From contig NZ_JAAOLY010000021.1 of NCBI RefSeq assembly GCF_011601275.1, positions 1 through 64,000 of the forward strand: DNA of 64,000 nucleotides. The letters are read 5' to 3'. The stretch comes from Janthinobacterium lividum. GTDB taxonomy: Bacteria > Pseudomonadota > Gammaproteobacteria > Burkholderiales > Burkholderiaceae_D. The translations under genes and the position numbers were made by a program. The notes beneath the pieces are model-generated. The model worked only from the letters and a program-made list of their open reading frames with translations, ran no database searches and was not told the DNA's origin. Below are positions 9,184-18,305 of the stretch, in pieces (positions within the stretch are counted from its first letter, which is position 1; each line of letters begins with the position of its first letter).

Positions 9184-10176
9184 CTAGCGCGGCCGTGCTG
9201 CAATCTGCCGCGATGTCGTCAAGCATTGTTCCACCTGCTCGGCGATCGACGGCGGCACGGGCACGTCGCCGCGCAGCACGGCCGCGATCCAGGCCGCCGT
9301 CGTGGCTGCGTCGCGCTCGGCCGGCAAATGTGGTAACTCTTCCACCAGCAACTGCTTTTCCACCAGCACCGTACGCTCCACGCCGTGGAACCAGTCGATC
9401 TGCTGCGCCTTGTTGGCGTTGGCCACCGTCTCGCCCTCCGTGCCGCGCATCAGGAAAGCGTCGCCGCGCGCGGGATCAGAGGCGGTGAGGAAATATTCGC
9501 CGAGCATTTCCAGGTATTCCGGATGCGTGTACGACACCAGGCGCAAGGCGGGACCGGCGAACGGCTGCATGATTTTCACCAGGGTGTGCGTGGAATTGCG
9601 CACGCCCAGCACGCGCCGCAACGACAGCATCCAAGATAAGCGCGGCGCCAGCGATGCTATGGGCAGGAAGGCGGCTTGCCCGCGCGCCATGGCGGCCTCG
9701 GCTTGCGCATGGTCCGTGGAAGCGGGCACACCCAGCGCGGCCAGCACTTCGGCCGTCGTGATGCGGCCCGGGTCGCTGGTCACGCCATGCACGAGCACGG
9801 GTGCGCCCGCGCGTGCCAGCAGCAGCGCCAGCAAGGCCGTCAGGTTGGCCATCTTGCGTGCGCCGTTGTAGCTGGGAATGATGATCGGGGCAAATTCACC
9901 GGCCGGCGCGGCCAGCGGGGCAAATGAAGCTTCGGCAGCGTCGAGGAAGCCGGCGATCTCGTCCACGGACTCGCCCTTGATGCGCATCGACAACAAAATG
10001 CCGCCCAGCTCCAGGTCCGACACGCGGCCCTCGAGCATGGCGCGGTACAGGGCGTGGGCATCCATGCGCGTCATGCTGCGCGCGCCGTTCTTGCCGCGTC
10101 CTATTTCCTTGATGAAACGTGCTGCGGGGAATGGCTCACCGGCCACATCGGTATGGGGTATGGAAACAGTCGTCAT
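9184..10176 (-). CDS. ybiB: YbiB (TrpD2), glycosyltransferase-family DNA-binding protein
   Basis: This 330-residue protein has the anthranilate phosphoribosyltransferase fold (GRGKNGARSMTRMDAHALY, then LGGILLSMRIKGES, and SYNGARKMANLTALLALLLA). It is the TrpD2/YbiB branch, not the tryptophan enzyme: the pyrophosphate-binding glycine motif of TrpD is replaced by SYNGARK. Studied YbiB binds nucleic acid without sequence specificity and is SOS-linked in E. coli. No trp genes are nearby. The ATG is at 10176. Confidence 0.9.
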   Translation of the reverse strand: MTTVSIPHTDVAGEPFPAARFIKEIGRGKNGARSMTRMDAHALYRAMLEGRVSDLELGGILLSMRIKGESVDEIAGFLDAAEASFAPLAAPAGEFAPIIIPSYNGARKMANLTALLALLLARAGAPVLVHGVTSDPGRITTAEVLAALGVPASTDHAQAEAAMARGQAAFLPIASLAPRLSWMLSLRRVLGVRNSTHTLVKIMQPFAGPALRLVSYTHPEYLEMLGEYFLTASDPARGDAFLMRGTEGETVANANKAQQIDWFHGVERTVLVEKQLLVEELPHLPAERDAATTAAWIAAVLRGDVPVPPSIAEQVEQCLTTSRQIAARPR

Positions 10177-10334
10177 GGCGCCAGCTTACACGGATTTTAG
10201 CCCTTGCAGACGGGCTGGAAGACGCCATAGGCGAGTATGCAACAGTCTTCCAGGTTCTTTTTTGATTGAATCCGCATCGCGGCTGCATCCAAACGCGCCA
10301 CCGCTGCGTATAAGACTGCACAGGGGGACTCATC

Positions 10335-11012
10335 ATGGAACACGCGATCAAACGGGAAACAGCCTTCGTCGGCATCGAAACGAGCAAGCTGCTGCTGAAA
10401 GCCGTACTGCTCTCGGGCAATGAAGTGCTGTGCAAGGTGCTGGAAAACGACGTGGCCGGCTACCGCTGGCTGCGCAGCTGGCTGCAAAGGAACGATGTGC
10501 CCGTCATGGGCTTGCGCGTCTGCATGCGCCTCGATATGCCGTACAGCGAGACGCCGGCGCGCATGCTGGCCGACATGGGCATGGTGGTTTGCGATGCCCA
10601 GCCCGCGCATCTGGCAGACTATCTGCGCGGCCAGGACTTGCCCGATGACGCGGCGCACAGCGCCGTGGTGCTGGCCAACTACTGTGCGCACAGGCGCCCC
10701 GCGCGCTGGACGCCGCCCTCGCCCGCCTACGTGGAACTGCGGCTATGGCTGCGCCGCCTGCACGCCATCGAAGGCGTGCGCCAGCAGGAATCGGCGCGCC
10801 TGAATACGCATCTGCAGGCCGGCCAGCATGCGCTGCACGCCCTGCTGCGCCAGCAGATCGCCTGCCTGGACGCACAGATACGCCAGCACGAAAGCGCCAT
10901 CCTCGCGCATGTGAAGCGCCATCCCGGCCTGCCCCGGCCGCCCGAGCTGGCCGGCAACTACCAGGGCATCGCCCGCTACAACGTTGGCGCCAGCCTGGCC
11001 GGCGGCCATTGA
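10335..11012 (+). CDS. solitary IS110-type N-terminal (DEDD) domain protein, catalytically degenerate
   Basis: This 225-residue protein aligns by eye with the first half of IS110-family transposases: FVGIETSK in place of GIDVSK, a GMVVCDAQPAHLADYLRG strand-helix, DDAAHSAVVLANYC where KTDxxDA normally sits, then a long coiled helix (about 135-195). The first catalytic Asp is Glu15, the EATG glutamate is missing (CMRLDMPYSE), and the second Asp of the DxxxDA pair is His or Ala. The C-terminal serine-containing Tnp_20 domain is absent. A clean GGGGGA ribosome binding site, an intact frame and no visible IS ends suggest retention as a host gene rather than fresh decay. Function is unknown. Confidence 0.65.
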   Translation: MEHAIKRETAFVGIETSKLLLKAVLLSGNEVLCKVLENDVAGYRWLRSWLQRNDVPVMGLRVCMRLDMPYSETPARMLADMGMVVCDAQPAHLADYLRGQDLPDDAAHSAVVLANYCAHRRPARWTPPSPAYVELRLWLRRLHAIEGVRQQESARLNTHLQAGQHALHALLRQQIACLDAQIRQHESAILAHVKRHPGLPRPPELAGNYQGIARYNVGASLAGGH

Positions 11013-11020
11013 ACGCACGG

Positions 11021-11041
11021 GGGCCGGCAGCGTGCCGGCCC
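11021..11041. terminator. strong hairpin between the IS110-like gene and aroG
   Basis: GGGCCGGCA and TGCCGGCCC form a perfect nine-base-pair stem around GCG, nine bases after the IS110-like stop codon. No T-run follows on either strand, so it may act in Rho-dependent termination or transcript protection rather than as an intrinsic terminator. Confidence 0.45.
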
Positions 11042-11155
11042 TGCCATAAAAACAACTGAACCATTGCCGTTTTGGCCCCATCCCCGCCGCCAGGCCGCAT
11101 TTCCGCTACACTATTGCCTCTTAAAGAACGCAATCGCGAAAGCCGAGCCAGAATC

Positions 11156-12217
11156 ATGAATACGCCAGACATCGAAAATATCAACGTCACCTCTTTCGCG
11201 CCCATGCCGACACCGGCCGAACTGCACGCCAAGCTGCCCTTGTCGGAAAGCGCCTTCGACACCGTCAGCCGCGGCCGCGAAGCGCTGCGCAACATCATCG
11301 ACCGCAAGGACCAGCGCCTGTTCGTCGTCGTCGGGCCATGCTCGATCCACGACCCCGTTGCCGGCCTCGATTACGCACGCCGCCTGAAAGCGCTGCAAGA
11401 GGAAGTCAAGGACACGATGCTGCTGGTGATGCGCGTGTATTTCGAAAAACCGCGTACCACCACAGGCTGGAAGGGATACATCAACGACCCGTACATGGAC
11501 GATTCGTTCAAGGTCAACGAAGGCATGGAAAAGGCGCGCCAGTTCCTGCTCGACGTGTGCGAACTGGGCCTGCCCACCGCCACCGAAGCGCTGGACCCGA
11601 TCTCGCCGCAATACCTGGGCGACCTGATCGCCTGGACGGCCATCGGCGCGCGCACGACGGAATCGCAGACGCACCGCGAAATGTCCTCGGGCCTGTCGAC
11701 CCCGGTCGGCTTCAAGAACGGCACCGATGGCGACATCAGCATCGCCGTCAACGCTATCCTGTCGTCGGCGCACCCGCACTCGTTCCTGGGCATTAACGGC
11801 GAAGGCAACGTCGCCATCGTGCGCACGCGCGGCAACGCGTATGGCCACGTCGTGCTGCGCGGCGGCGATGGCCGTCCGAACTACGATTCCGTGTCGATCG
11901 CCATCGCCGAACAGGCGCTGGCCAAGGCCAAGCTGCCGGCCAACCTGGTGGTCGACTGCTCGCATGCGAACAGCTATAAAAAGCCGGAACTGCAACCGCT
12001 GGTGATGGCCGACGTGGTCAACCAGATCCGCCAGGGCAACCGCTCGCTGGTGGGCGTGATGATCGAATCGAACATCGTCGGCGGCAACCAGAAGATCCCG
12101 CAAGACCTGTCGCAACTGACCTACGGCTGCTCCGTCACCGACGGCTGCATCGACTGGGACACGACGGCGACCATGCTGCGCGATGCGCACGCGCATTTGG
12201 TCAATCGCCCAAAATAA
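11156..12217 (+). CDS. aroG: 3-deoxy-7-phosphoheptulonate (DAHP) synthase, class I
   Basis: This 353-residue enzyme condenses phosphoenolpyruvate and erythrose 4-phosphate in the first step of the shikimate pathway. Type I hallmarks are visible: VVVGPCSIHDP, MRVYFEKPRTTTGWKG, ARTTESQTHREMSSGLS, GFKNGTDG, and DCSHANSYKKPELQ with the metal-binding His. The start at MNTPDIENIN matches family length; an upstream in-frame ATG would add 28 low-complexity residues. Feedback class (Phe, Tyr or Trp) cannot be fixed by eye, so the symbol is used in the broad sense. It is followed by two palindromic repeats. Confidence 0.95.
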   Translation: MNTPDIENINVTSFAPMPTPAELHAKLPLSESAFDTVSRGREALRNIIDRKDQRLFVVVGPCSIHDPVAGLDYARRLKALQEEVKDTMLLVMRVYFEKPRTTTGWKGYINDPYMDDSFKVNEGMEKARQFLLDVCELGLPTATEALDPISPQYLGDLIAWTAIGARTTESQTHREMSSGLSTPVGFKNGTDGDISIAVNAILSSAHPHSFLGINGEGNVAIVRTRGNAYGHVVLRGGDGRPNYDSVSIAIAEQALAKAKLPANLVVDCSHANSYKKPELQPLVMADVVNQIRQGNRSLVGVMIESNIVGGNQKIPQDLSQLTYGCSVTDGCIDWDTTATMLRDAHAHLVNRPK

Positions 12218-12228
12218 TGCCGGCGATG

Positions 12229-12266
12229 TTGTCGGATTACGGCGCTTTGCGCCTAATCCAACCTAC
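12229..12266. repeat. dispersed palindromic repeat, copy 1 (GGATTA type)
   Basis: The sequence GTCGGATTACGGCGC TTT GCGCCTAATCCAACCTAC can fold into a hairpin (GGATTACGGCGC with GCGCCTAATCC). It lies 12 bp after the aroG stop and recurs in related form at 60565-60605. Such short hairpin repeats in 3' regions behave like REP elements and may double as terminators. Confidence 0.7.
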
Positions 12267-12282
12267 GAATTGAGCCGCGTAG

Positions 12283-12312
12283 GTCGGCTTGGCGCGCAGC
12301 GCGCAAGCCGAC
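12283..12312. repeat. dispersed palindromic repeat, variant (GTCGGCTT type)
   Basis: GTCGGCTTGGCGCGC followed by AGCGCGCAAGCCGAC forms a long near-perfect palindrome preceded by GTAG. It shares the overall plan of the neighbouring copy (GTAGGT flank, central GCGC, outer inverted arms) but with GGCTT arms instead of GGATTA. It separates aroG from the convergent nirD-like gene. Confidence 0.65.
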
Positions 12313-12328
12313 ACCACCACGAGGCATA

Positions 12329-12736
12329 TCACGCCATCTGCACATGCGGCAGCACGGCGAACGATCCCGCCAGCGCCTGTTCCGCCTTGCTGGCCGGGAT
12401 ATTGAGTTCATTGACGTCCAGGTAGATGCGCCCGTCCAGGATGCGCACGGCGTACAGGCGCGCCATGCCCTGCACGGGCGCCACCAGACGGCCCGAATCG
12501 AGCTCGATGATCCAGCTGTTCTTCGGCCCCATCAGGTTTTTCTCCATCAGCCCCCCCTGCGCCAGCGGGCCGCCCAGGCAAGGCACGGAGTCGAGCAGCG
12601 CGTACACCGTATCGTCAGCCGCGCGAAACAGCGCCACGCCGGGCAAATCCTGCCACGCCAGCCCCCGCTGCACCATGCGCGCGCCCGCCAGCGGCATGTC
12701 CTTCAGGCGGCAAATCATTTTCCATTGTTCCGACAT
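12329..12736 (-). CDS. NirD-like (Rieske-fold) protein, orphan
   Basis: This 135-residue protein matches the nitrite reductase small-subunit fold: an N-terminal [11 protein letters not shown] strand, [44 protein letters not shown] and RIYLDV. In NirD the usual Rieske Cys-His pairs are absent, and here too CLGG and NSW replace CxH and CxxH, so no 2Fe-2S cluster is expected. There is no nirB next to it; the neighbours are aroG and tsaD. I place the start at MSEQWK (12736), with GAGGGAGC upstream. Function without a large subunit nearby is uncertain. Confidence 0.75.
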   Translation of the reverse strand: MSEQWKMICRLKDMPLAGARMVQRGLAWQDLPGVALFRAADDTVYALLDSVPCLGGPLAQGGLMEKNLMGPKNSWIIELDSGRLVAPVQGMARLYAVRILDGRIYLDVNELNIPASKAEQALAGSFAVLPHVQMA

Positions 12737-12947
12737 CGCTAGCTCCCTCGAGAAAGGTACACGCTTGCATAAGCAAGAGCGGTGCCAGTGCCGGCACAGG
12801 CGGGGAATGGCCAAAATCCAGGGAAAAAATGGCACCGCGCCGCACTGCGCAAGTGCACACTGCCGCCGAAATGGTGCGCTGGCCGCACGGTGGAGTGCCC
12901 GGCTTTCCTTTACAATGGCGGATTACTCCTCCCTACCCCGCACCTTC

Positions 12948-13988
12948 ATGATTGTTCTTGGCGTCGAATCCTCCTGTGACGAAACCGGCCTGGCCTTGTA
13001 CGACACGCAACGCGGCCTGCTGTCGCACGCCCTCTATTCGCAAGTGGCCATGCACGAGCAGTACGGCGGCGTGGTGCCGGAACTGGCGTCGCGCGACCAT
13101 ATCCGCCGCGCCATTCCGCTGCTCGAAGAAACCCTGGCCAAGGCCGGCATCACCCTGCCCGAAATTGACGCCATCGCCTACACGCAAGGCCCGGGACTGG
13201 CCGGCGCGCTGCTGGTCGGTTCCTCCGTTGCCTGCAGCCTGGGCCTGGCCATCAACAAACCGGTGCTGGGCATCCACCACCTGGAAGGCCATTTGCTATC
13301 GCCCTTGCTGGCGTCGGAGCCGCCGGAATTCCCCTTCATCGCCCTGCTGGTATCGGGCGGCCACACGCAGCTGATGCGCGTCGATGGCGTGGGCCAGTAC
13401 ACGATGCTGGGCGAAACGCTCGATGATGCGGCAGGCGAAGCGTTCGACAAGTCGGCCAAGCTGCTGGGGCTCGGTTATCCGGGCGGTCCCGCCATTTCGC
13501 GCCTGGCCGAATTCGGCGATCCGCTCGCGTACAAGCTGCCACGCCCGATGCTGCACTCGAAGGATTTCAATTTCAGTTTTTCCGGACTGAAGACGGCCGT
13601 GCTGACGGTGGTGAAAAACCATGAAGAAAAAGTCATCGCGAATATCTGCGAGCAGGACAAGGCGAACATCGCGCGCGGCTTCGTCGACGCCATCGTCGAC
13701 GTACTGACGGCCAAATGCGTGTCGGCCCTCAAGCACACGGGCTTGAAGCGCCTGGTGATCGCCGGCGGCGTGGGCGCCAACGCGCAACTGCGCGCCTCGC
13801 TCAACGCGGCCGCCGCCAAGAAGCGCTTCAAAGTGTATTACCCGGAGCTGGAATTCTGTACCGACAACGGCGCCATGATCGCCTTTGCCGGCGCCATGCG
13901 CCTGCAGATCAACCCGGCCGCCGCCAAGCACGATTACTCGTTCAACGTGCGCCCGCGCTGGCCGCTGGACGAGATCCGCGAAGTCTGA
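12948..13988 (+). CDS. tsaD: tRNA N6-adenosine threonylcarbamoyltransferase TsaD
   Basis: This 346-residue enzyme transfers threonylcarbamoyl to A37 of ANN-decoding tRNAs with TsaB, TsaC and TsaE. Visible motifs are VESSCDETG at the N-terminus, the metal-binding [14 protein letters not shown], and near the end [11 protein letters not shown]. The start MIVLGVESS is the conserved family start, although the frame is open for 174 codons upstream. Its stop is immediately adjacent to the convergent eutC stop, with no intergenic base. TsaE is encoded at the right edge of the window. Confidence 0.97.
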   Translation: MIVLGVESSCDETGLALYDTQRGLLSHALYSQVAMHEQYGGVVPELASRDHIRRAIPLLEETLAKAGITLPEIDAIAYTQGPGLAGALLVGSSVACSLGLAINKPVLGIHHLEGHLLSPLLASEPPEFPFIALLVSGGHTQLMRVDGVGQYTMLGETLDDAAGEAFDKSAKLLGLGYPGGPAISRLAEFGDPLAYKLPRPMLHSKDFNFSFSGLKTAVLTVVKNHEEKVIANICEQDKANIARGFVDAIVDVLTAKCVSALKHTGLKRLVIAGGVGANAQLRASLNAAAAKKRFKVYYPELEFCTDNGAMIAFAGAMRLQINPAAAKHDYSFNVRPRWPLDEIREV

Positions 13989-14762
13989 TCATTTCAGCAG
14001 GAAGTTGCGCGCGCCCCCCAAGGCCGCGCCCTCTTCCACCGTTTCATCCTTCACTTCCACGCCTGACAGCTGCCTTGTAAACGCCTGCGACAGCAAATAA
14101 TGCAGCCGGTACGCCGCCTGCGCATACGCCAGCCCCTCGGGGCGCACGTTCGAGATGCAGTTGCGGCGCTCGTCGAGCAGCCCCACCTTGGGCGCCCACG
14201 TCAGGTACAGGCCCAGGCTGTCCGGAGAACTCAAGCCCGGCCGCTCGCCGATCAGCACCAGCACGGCCTTCGCTTGCAGCAAATGCCCCACCTCGTCGCC
14301 AATGGCCACCCGCCCCTGCGCCACGATGTGCAGCGGCGACAGCGTCCACGCCTCCAGCGCCAGCCGAGCGCGCAGGGCGGCCAGGAATGGCGCCGCGTGG
14401 CGCTGCACGGCCAGCGCCGACAGGCCGTCGGCCGCCACCAGCGCCAGGTCGACTCCCGTGGCAGCAGCGGCCAGCCGCGCGCGGGAAACGTCGTCCAAGC
14501 GGCGTCCCAGATCGGGCCGTTGCAGATACTCGGCGCGCGTGGCGGCCGCGCTGTGCAGCTGCACGCAGTCTTGCCCCTGCGCGGCCAAGTCGCGCGCCAG
14601 GGCCTCGCCATCGAGCGCCAGGTGCACGGCGTCGCGCGCCTGCGCGTGGGCCAGCTGGAACGCCAGCTGCGCGCTGGTCGGCACGCTGACGCCACGGCGC
14701 CCCAGCGCGATGCGCGCCGCCGTATGTGCGCGCAGGGCCTGCCACGGGGTTTTCTCGTCCAT
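13989..14762 (-). CDS. eutC: ethanolamine ammonia-lyase small subunit
   Basis: This 257-residue EutC pairs with EutB in the adenosylcobalamin-dependent lyase that turns ethanolamine into acetaldehyde and ammonia. Characteristic segments are [25 protein letters not shown] (split), [18 protein letters not shown] and a late [15 protein letters not shown] good GGAGGATAC site precedes the ATG nine bases after the eutB stop. No microcompartment shell genes, EutA reactivase or transporter are adjacent, as in the simple eutBC loci of other betaproteobacteria. Confidence 0.95.
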   Translation of the reverse strand: MDEKTPWQALRAHTAARIALGRRGVSVPTSAQLAFQLAHAQARDAVHLALDGEALARDLAAQGQDCVQLHSAAATRAEYLQRPDLGRRLDDVSRARLAAAATGVDLALVAADGLSALAVQRHAAPFLAALRARLALEAWTLSPLHIVAQGRVAIGDEVGHLLQAKAVLVLIGERPGLSSPDSLGLYLTWAPKVGLLDERRNCISNVRPEGLAYAQAAYRLHYLLSQAFTRQLSGVEVKDETVEEGAALGGARNFLLK

Positions 14763-14771
14763 GTATCCTCC

Positions 14772-16160
14772 CTAACCTTCCAGGCGCAGCAGGGCCGCCT
14801 GGAAGGCCGGCGCCAGCGCCACGTTCAGATTTCCCTGCGCATCCGTAATCCGCATGTGCGCCAGCCAGGCTTCGAATTCGGGCGCAGGGCGCAGGCCCAG
14901 CACGCGGCGCGCATACAGGGCGTCGTGGAACGAGGTGCTCTGGTAGCCGAGCATGATGTCGTCCGCGCCCGGCACGCCCATGATGAAATTGCAGCCGGCC
15001 ACGCCCAGCATGGTCAGCAAGGCGTCCATGTCGTCCTGGTCCGCTTCGGCATGGTTGGTGTAGCACACGTCGCAGCCCATGGGCAGCCCCAATAGCTTGG
15101 CGCAGAAATGGTCTTCCAGTCCCGCGCGCACGATCTGCTTGCCGTCGTACAGATACTCGGGGCCGATGAAGCCGACGACGGAATTGACCAGCAGCGGCTG
15201 ATACGCGCGCGCCACCGCATACGCGCGCGCTTCGCAGGTCTGCTGGTCCATGCCGTGGTGGGCGCCCGCCGACAGGGCGCTGCCCTGGCCCGTCTCGAAA
15301 TACATGACGTTGTTGCCCACCGTGCCGCGCCCCAGCGACAGGGCCGCCGCCTGCCCCTCGGCCAGCAGAGACAAATCGATGCCGAAGCTGCGGTTGGCTG
15401 CCTGCGTGCCCGCCACCGACTGGAACACCAGATCGACGGGCGCGCCGCGGCGGATCGCCTCGATGGTATTGGTGATGTGGGTGAGCACGCACGACTGCGT
15501 GGGAATCTGGTACTGATCGATGACGGCATCGAGCAGGTGCAGCAGCGACACCACCTGCGCCACGTTGTCGGTGGCGGGATTGATGCCGATCACGGCGTCG
15601 CCGCTGCCCAGCAGCAGGCCATCGAGCACCGACGCCGCGATGCCCGTGGCGTCGTCCGTCGGGTGGTTCGGCTGCAGCCGCGCGGACAGACGCCCTTCCA
15701 GGCCCAGGGTATTGCGGAAAGCCGTGACGACACGGCACTTGCGCGCCACCAGCACCAGGTCCTGCAAGCGCATGATTTTCGAGACGGCGGCCGCCATTTC
15801 CGGCGTGATGCCGGCGGCCACCTGCGACAGCGTGGCCGTGTCCGTCGCGTCGTCCAGCAGCCAGTCGCGAAAGTCGCCCACGCACAGGTGGGAAATGAGC
15901 GCAAAGGCGGCGCGCTCGTGGGTGTCGATGATCAGGCGCGTGACTTCATCGTCCTCATACGGCACCAGCGCCTCGTTGAGGAACAGCGCCAGCGGCACCT
16001 CGGCCAGCGCCAGCTGCGCCGCCACCCGCTCGCGCGCGCTGGCGGCCGCTACGCGGGCCAGCACGTCGCCCGAACGGGGCGGCGTGGCCTTGGCCAGCAG
16101 CTCCTTCAGGCTGGCAAACTGGTAAACATGGCTGTCTATCGTATGGCTGAAGCGGGGCAT
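14772..16160 (-). CDS. eutB: ethanolamine ammonia-lyase large subunit
   Basis: This 462-residue EutB is the TIM-barrel catalytic subunit that binds cobalamin and ethanolamine. Typical stretches are IGINPATDNVAQVVSLLHLLD, VDLVFQSVAGTQAANRSFGI, FETGQGSALSAGAHHGMDQQT (each split here) and GCDVCYTNHAEADQDDMD. I start at MPRFSHTID (16160), which has GGAGC upstream; an ATG eight codons earlier adds nothing conserved. It forms an operon with eutC. Use of ethanolamine depends on cobalamin supply, which is not visible here. Confidence 0.95.
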   Translation of the reverse strand: MPRFSHTIDSHVYQFASLKELLAKATPPRSGDVLARVAAASARERVAAQLALAEVPLALFLNEALVPYEDDEVTRLIIDTHERAAFALISHLCVGDFRDWLLDDATDTATLSQVAAGITPEMAAAVSKIMRLQDLVLVARKCRVVTAFRNTLGLEGRLSARLQPNHPTDDATGIAASVLDGLLLGSGDAVIGINPATDNVAQVVSLLHLLDAVIDQYQIPTQSCVLTHITNTIEAIRRGAPVDLVFQSVAGTQAANRSFGIDLSLLAEGQAAALSLGRGTVGNNVMYFETGQGSALSAGAHHGMDQQTCEARAYAVARAYQPLLVNSVVGFIGPEYLYDGKQIVRAGLEDHFCAKLLGLPMGCDVCYTNHAEADQDDMDALLTMLGVAGCNFIMGVPGADDIMLGYQSTSFHDALYARRVLGLRPAPEFEAWLAHMRITDAQGNLNVALAPAFQAALLRLEG

Positions 16161-16203
16161 AGATTGTGCTCCAAGGCATCCCAATGGCCCATTCTACGCC
16201 AGG

Positions 16204-17667
16204 CTACAGGCTGCGCAGCGCCCCTTCCAGCTGCGGATAGCGGAAGACAAAACCGTCGGCCAGCAGGCGGCGCGGGGCGACCCGCTGACCTTCCACCAGC
16301 AAGTCGGCCTGCTCGCCCAGCAAGGCGCGCATGACGAAGGCGGGCGTGGGCACGATGCTGGGGCGATGCAGCACGGCCCCCGCCACCCGGGCGAAGCGGC
16401 GCTGCTCGATCGCTTCCGGCGCGCAGAAGTTATACGCGCCGCTCACGGCCTGTTCTTCGCTGCGGCGCGCCACATGGGCGATGGCGCGGATGACGTCGCG
16501 CACGTGCACCCACGTGACCCACTGCTTGCCGCTGCCCAGCGGGCCGCCCACACCGAAGCGGATCGGCAGCAGCATTTGCGGCAGCGAACCCTGGTGGCCG
16601 AAGACGAGGCCAAAGCGCATGCAGCCCACCTGCACGCCAAATTTCTCCGCCTGGCGCGCGGCAGCTTCCCACTCCTGGCACAGCTGCGACATAAAGATGG
16701 CTTGCGGCGCGCTCTCCTCCGTCAATTCCGTGTCGTCGCCCTGCGGCTGCACGCCGTAGTAGCCGATGGCCGATGCCGACAGCAGCACGCGCGGCTTGTG
16801 CTGGGCGCGGGCGATCCACGCCACCAGTTCCTGCGTCAGCGCGACCCTGCTGCGGCGCAGGGCCGCCTTGCGCGCCTCCGTCCAGCGCTTCCCGACGATG
16901 CGCGCGCCGGCCAGGTTGACCACCATGTCGATGCGCTGCGCATCCGCCAATTCTTCGAATGACTGGATGCAGCGCACCTGACCATTGAACGTCCACGCGG
17001 CCTGCTTGGGCTGGCGCGTCAGCACCGTCACGGCATGGCCGTCGGCCAGCAAGGCGCTGACTAACTGCTGGCCGATGAAACCCGTGGCGCCCGTCACCAG
17101 CACGGATTGCGGCGCGGAGGCAAAGCGCAGCTGCTCCTCTTGCTCTGCCGTCTCTTGCACCTTGCGCCGTCCCAGCTGCCACACGGCATACGCGTCGCGC
17201 AGTCCGGACAAGCCCACGCCCACGCCGCACAGGGCGAGGAAGACGCTGAGCCAGCCATACGGCTGCCACACTAGGGCCGTCGGCAAGCTGGCCCATTCGC
17301 TGCTGTTCAACGCCAGCAGCGCGATGAAGGCGCCCGCGTTAATCGCCAGCACCGTGTGCGTGACTCGCTCCGTGGCGGGCAAAAGGCGCGTCTGGTCTTC
17401 GACGACGAAGTCCCACAGGGTCAGCACGATTTCCACGCCAAACACGATGACCAGCACCCAGGCCCAGGCCCCATGCCACTCCCATGCCGCCAGGCCCACG
17501 AACAGCAGACTGTAGATCAGGGCGCGCGTCGCGTGGATCGTCAATTCGAGACGCGCCGACGCCTTTTGCGGCAGCGCCTCCGTGATTTCATGGTGGTAGA
17601 TGGTGTCGAAAGCGCCCAGGCAGCCTTGCGCCGCCATCAGTTGCAGGGCCAGCAAATGGGTATTCAT
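16204..17667 (-). CDS. TIGR01777-family NAD(P)-binding oxidoreductase with N-terminal membrane domain
   Basis: This 487-residue fusion has two parts. Residues 1-170 hold about four transmembrane helices (ALIYSLLFVGLAAWEW, WVLVIVFGVEIVLTLWDF, TVLAINAGAFIALLAL, WLSVFLALCGVGVGLSGL). Residues 187-487 form an extended SDR/epimerase of the TIGR01777 (YfcH-like) type with VLVTGATGFIGQQLV, VVNLAGARIVGKRWTEARK, SASAIGYYG and a C-terminal DUF1731-like tail. The substrate is unknown. ATG and the preceding gene's stop overlap as ATGA, so it is translationally coupled to the DUF4166 gene. Most homologues lack the membrane half, so this fusion ties the enzyme to the membrane. Confidence 0.88.
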   Translation of the reverse strand: MNTHLLALQLMAAQGCLGAFDTIYHHEITEALPQKASARLELTIHATRALIYSLLFVGLAAWEWHGAWAWVLVIVFGVEIVLTLWDFVVEDQTRLLPATERVTHTVLAINAGAFIALLALNSSEWASLPTALVWQPYGWLSVFLALCGVGVGLSGLRDAYAVWQLGRRKVQETAEQEEQLRFASAPQSVLVTGATGFIGQQLVSALLADGHAVTVLTRQPKQAAWTFNGQVRCIQSFEELADAQRIDMVVNLAGARIVGKRWTEARKAALRRSRVALTQELVAWIARAQHKPRVLLSASAIGYYGVQPQGDDTELTEESAPQAIFMSQLCQEWEAAARQAEKFGVQVGCMRFGLVFGHQGSLPQMLLPIRFGVGGPLGSGKQWVTWVHVRDVIRAIAHVARRSEEQAVSGAYNFCAPEAIEQRRFARVAGAVLHRPSIVPTPAFVMRALLGEQADLLVEGQRVAPRRLLADGFVFRYPQLEGALRSL

Positions 17668-18305
17668 GGTGTCTCCTTCATTTCCGGTGCGGCGGATTCG
17701 CGGAACACGCCCGCCTGCGTGAACGTGGTGCCGAACAGGGCATGGCGAATCTCGATGCGGATATTGAACTGCTGCGGCGTTTCATTGCGGTGGCACAGAA
17801 AGGTCTTGCCGGGCGTGAGTACGCCGGGCAGCGGCACGCGCCAGCCGAAAAGATCGAGAAAATAACCATCGCTGGTGAAGTGCAAATTGCCATCCTCGAC
17901 GTGCAGCACCAACTTCATGCCAAGGCCCATGCCCACGTATTCGAGCACTTCACCCTTCGCACTTTCCGCCATGTAGGAGGTGAAGCGGATCGGCGCGCGC
18001 CCGTGCAGACGGTAGGTGCGCTGCTTGAAGATGAACGGGCAGCCGGGGCGCGAATAGACTTCGATATCGACTGGGAAATCGTGATCGTCGTACGGGATCA
18101 AAGCGCCGTCGATGAAGGGACGCGTCAGCCAACCGAGGAATTTTCCCAGGCGCGAGCTGGTGAGTTCACTAAGCTCCCCCCGGTAATACAGGGGCTGGCC
18201 CGGCGCGGGATTTTTCTCGAAGCGGCGGCGGATGTCCGGGTGCAGCGTGAGCCACTGCGCGCCCATCACCTTCTTGAACAGCTCTCCTTCCGAGGGGCCG
18301 TTCAT
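17664..18305 (-). CDS. DUF4166 domain protein
   Basis: This 213-residue protein begins MNGPSEGELFKKVMG and matches the DUF4166 pattern (ALIPYDDHDFPVDIEVYSR, FTSYMAESAKGEVLEYVGMG, DGYFLDLFGWRVPLPGVLTPG). It has no signal peptide or membrane segment. The family is often fused or adjacent to SDR-type oxidoreductases, as here. Both flanks overlap by 4 bp, linking it with the GbsR regulator and the TIGR01777 enzyme. Biochemical role unknown. Confidence 0.85.
   Translation of the reverse strand: MNGPSEGELFKKVMGAQWLTLHPDIRRRFEKNPAPGQPLYYRGELSELTSSRLGKFLGWLTRPFIDGALIPYDDHDFPVDIEVYSRPGCPFIFKQRTYRLHGRAPIRFTSYMAESAKGEVLEYVGMGLGMKLVLHVEDGNLHFTSDGYFLDLFGWRVPLPGVLTPGKTFLCHRNETPQQFNIRIEIRHALFGTTFTQAGVFRESAAPEMKETP

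Noticed and set aside
9184-10176. anthranilate phosphoribosyltransferase TrpD
   Set aside because: The glycine-rich phosphoribosyl-pyrophosphate motif of TrpD is replaced by SYNGARK and no trp genes are nearby; YbiB/TrpD2 fits better.
12948-13988. start of tsaD 174 codons further upstream at 12426
   Set aside because: The extension overlaps the nirD-like gene antisense and lacks homology; the conserved family start is MIVLGVESS.
14044-15885. 613-codon frame overlapping eutC and eutB in another frame
   Set aside because: Arg/Gly/Ala-rich shadow of two well-supported ethanolamine lyase subunits.
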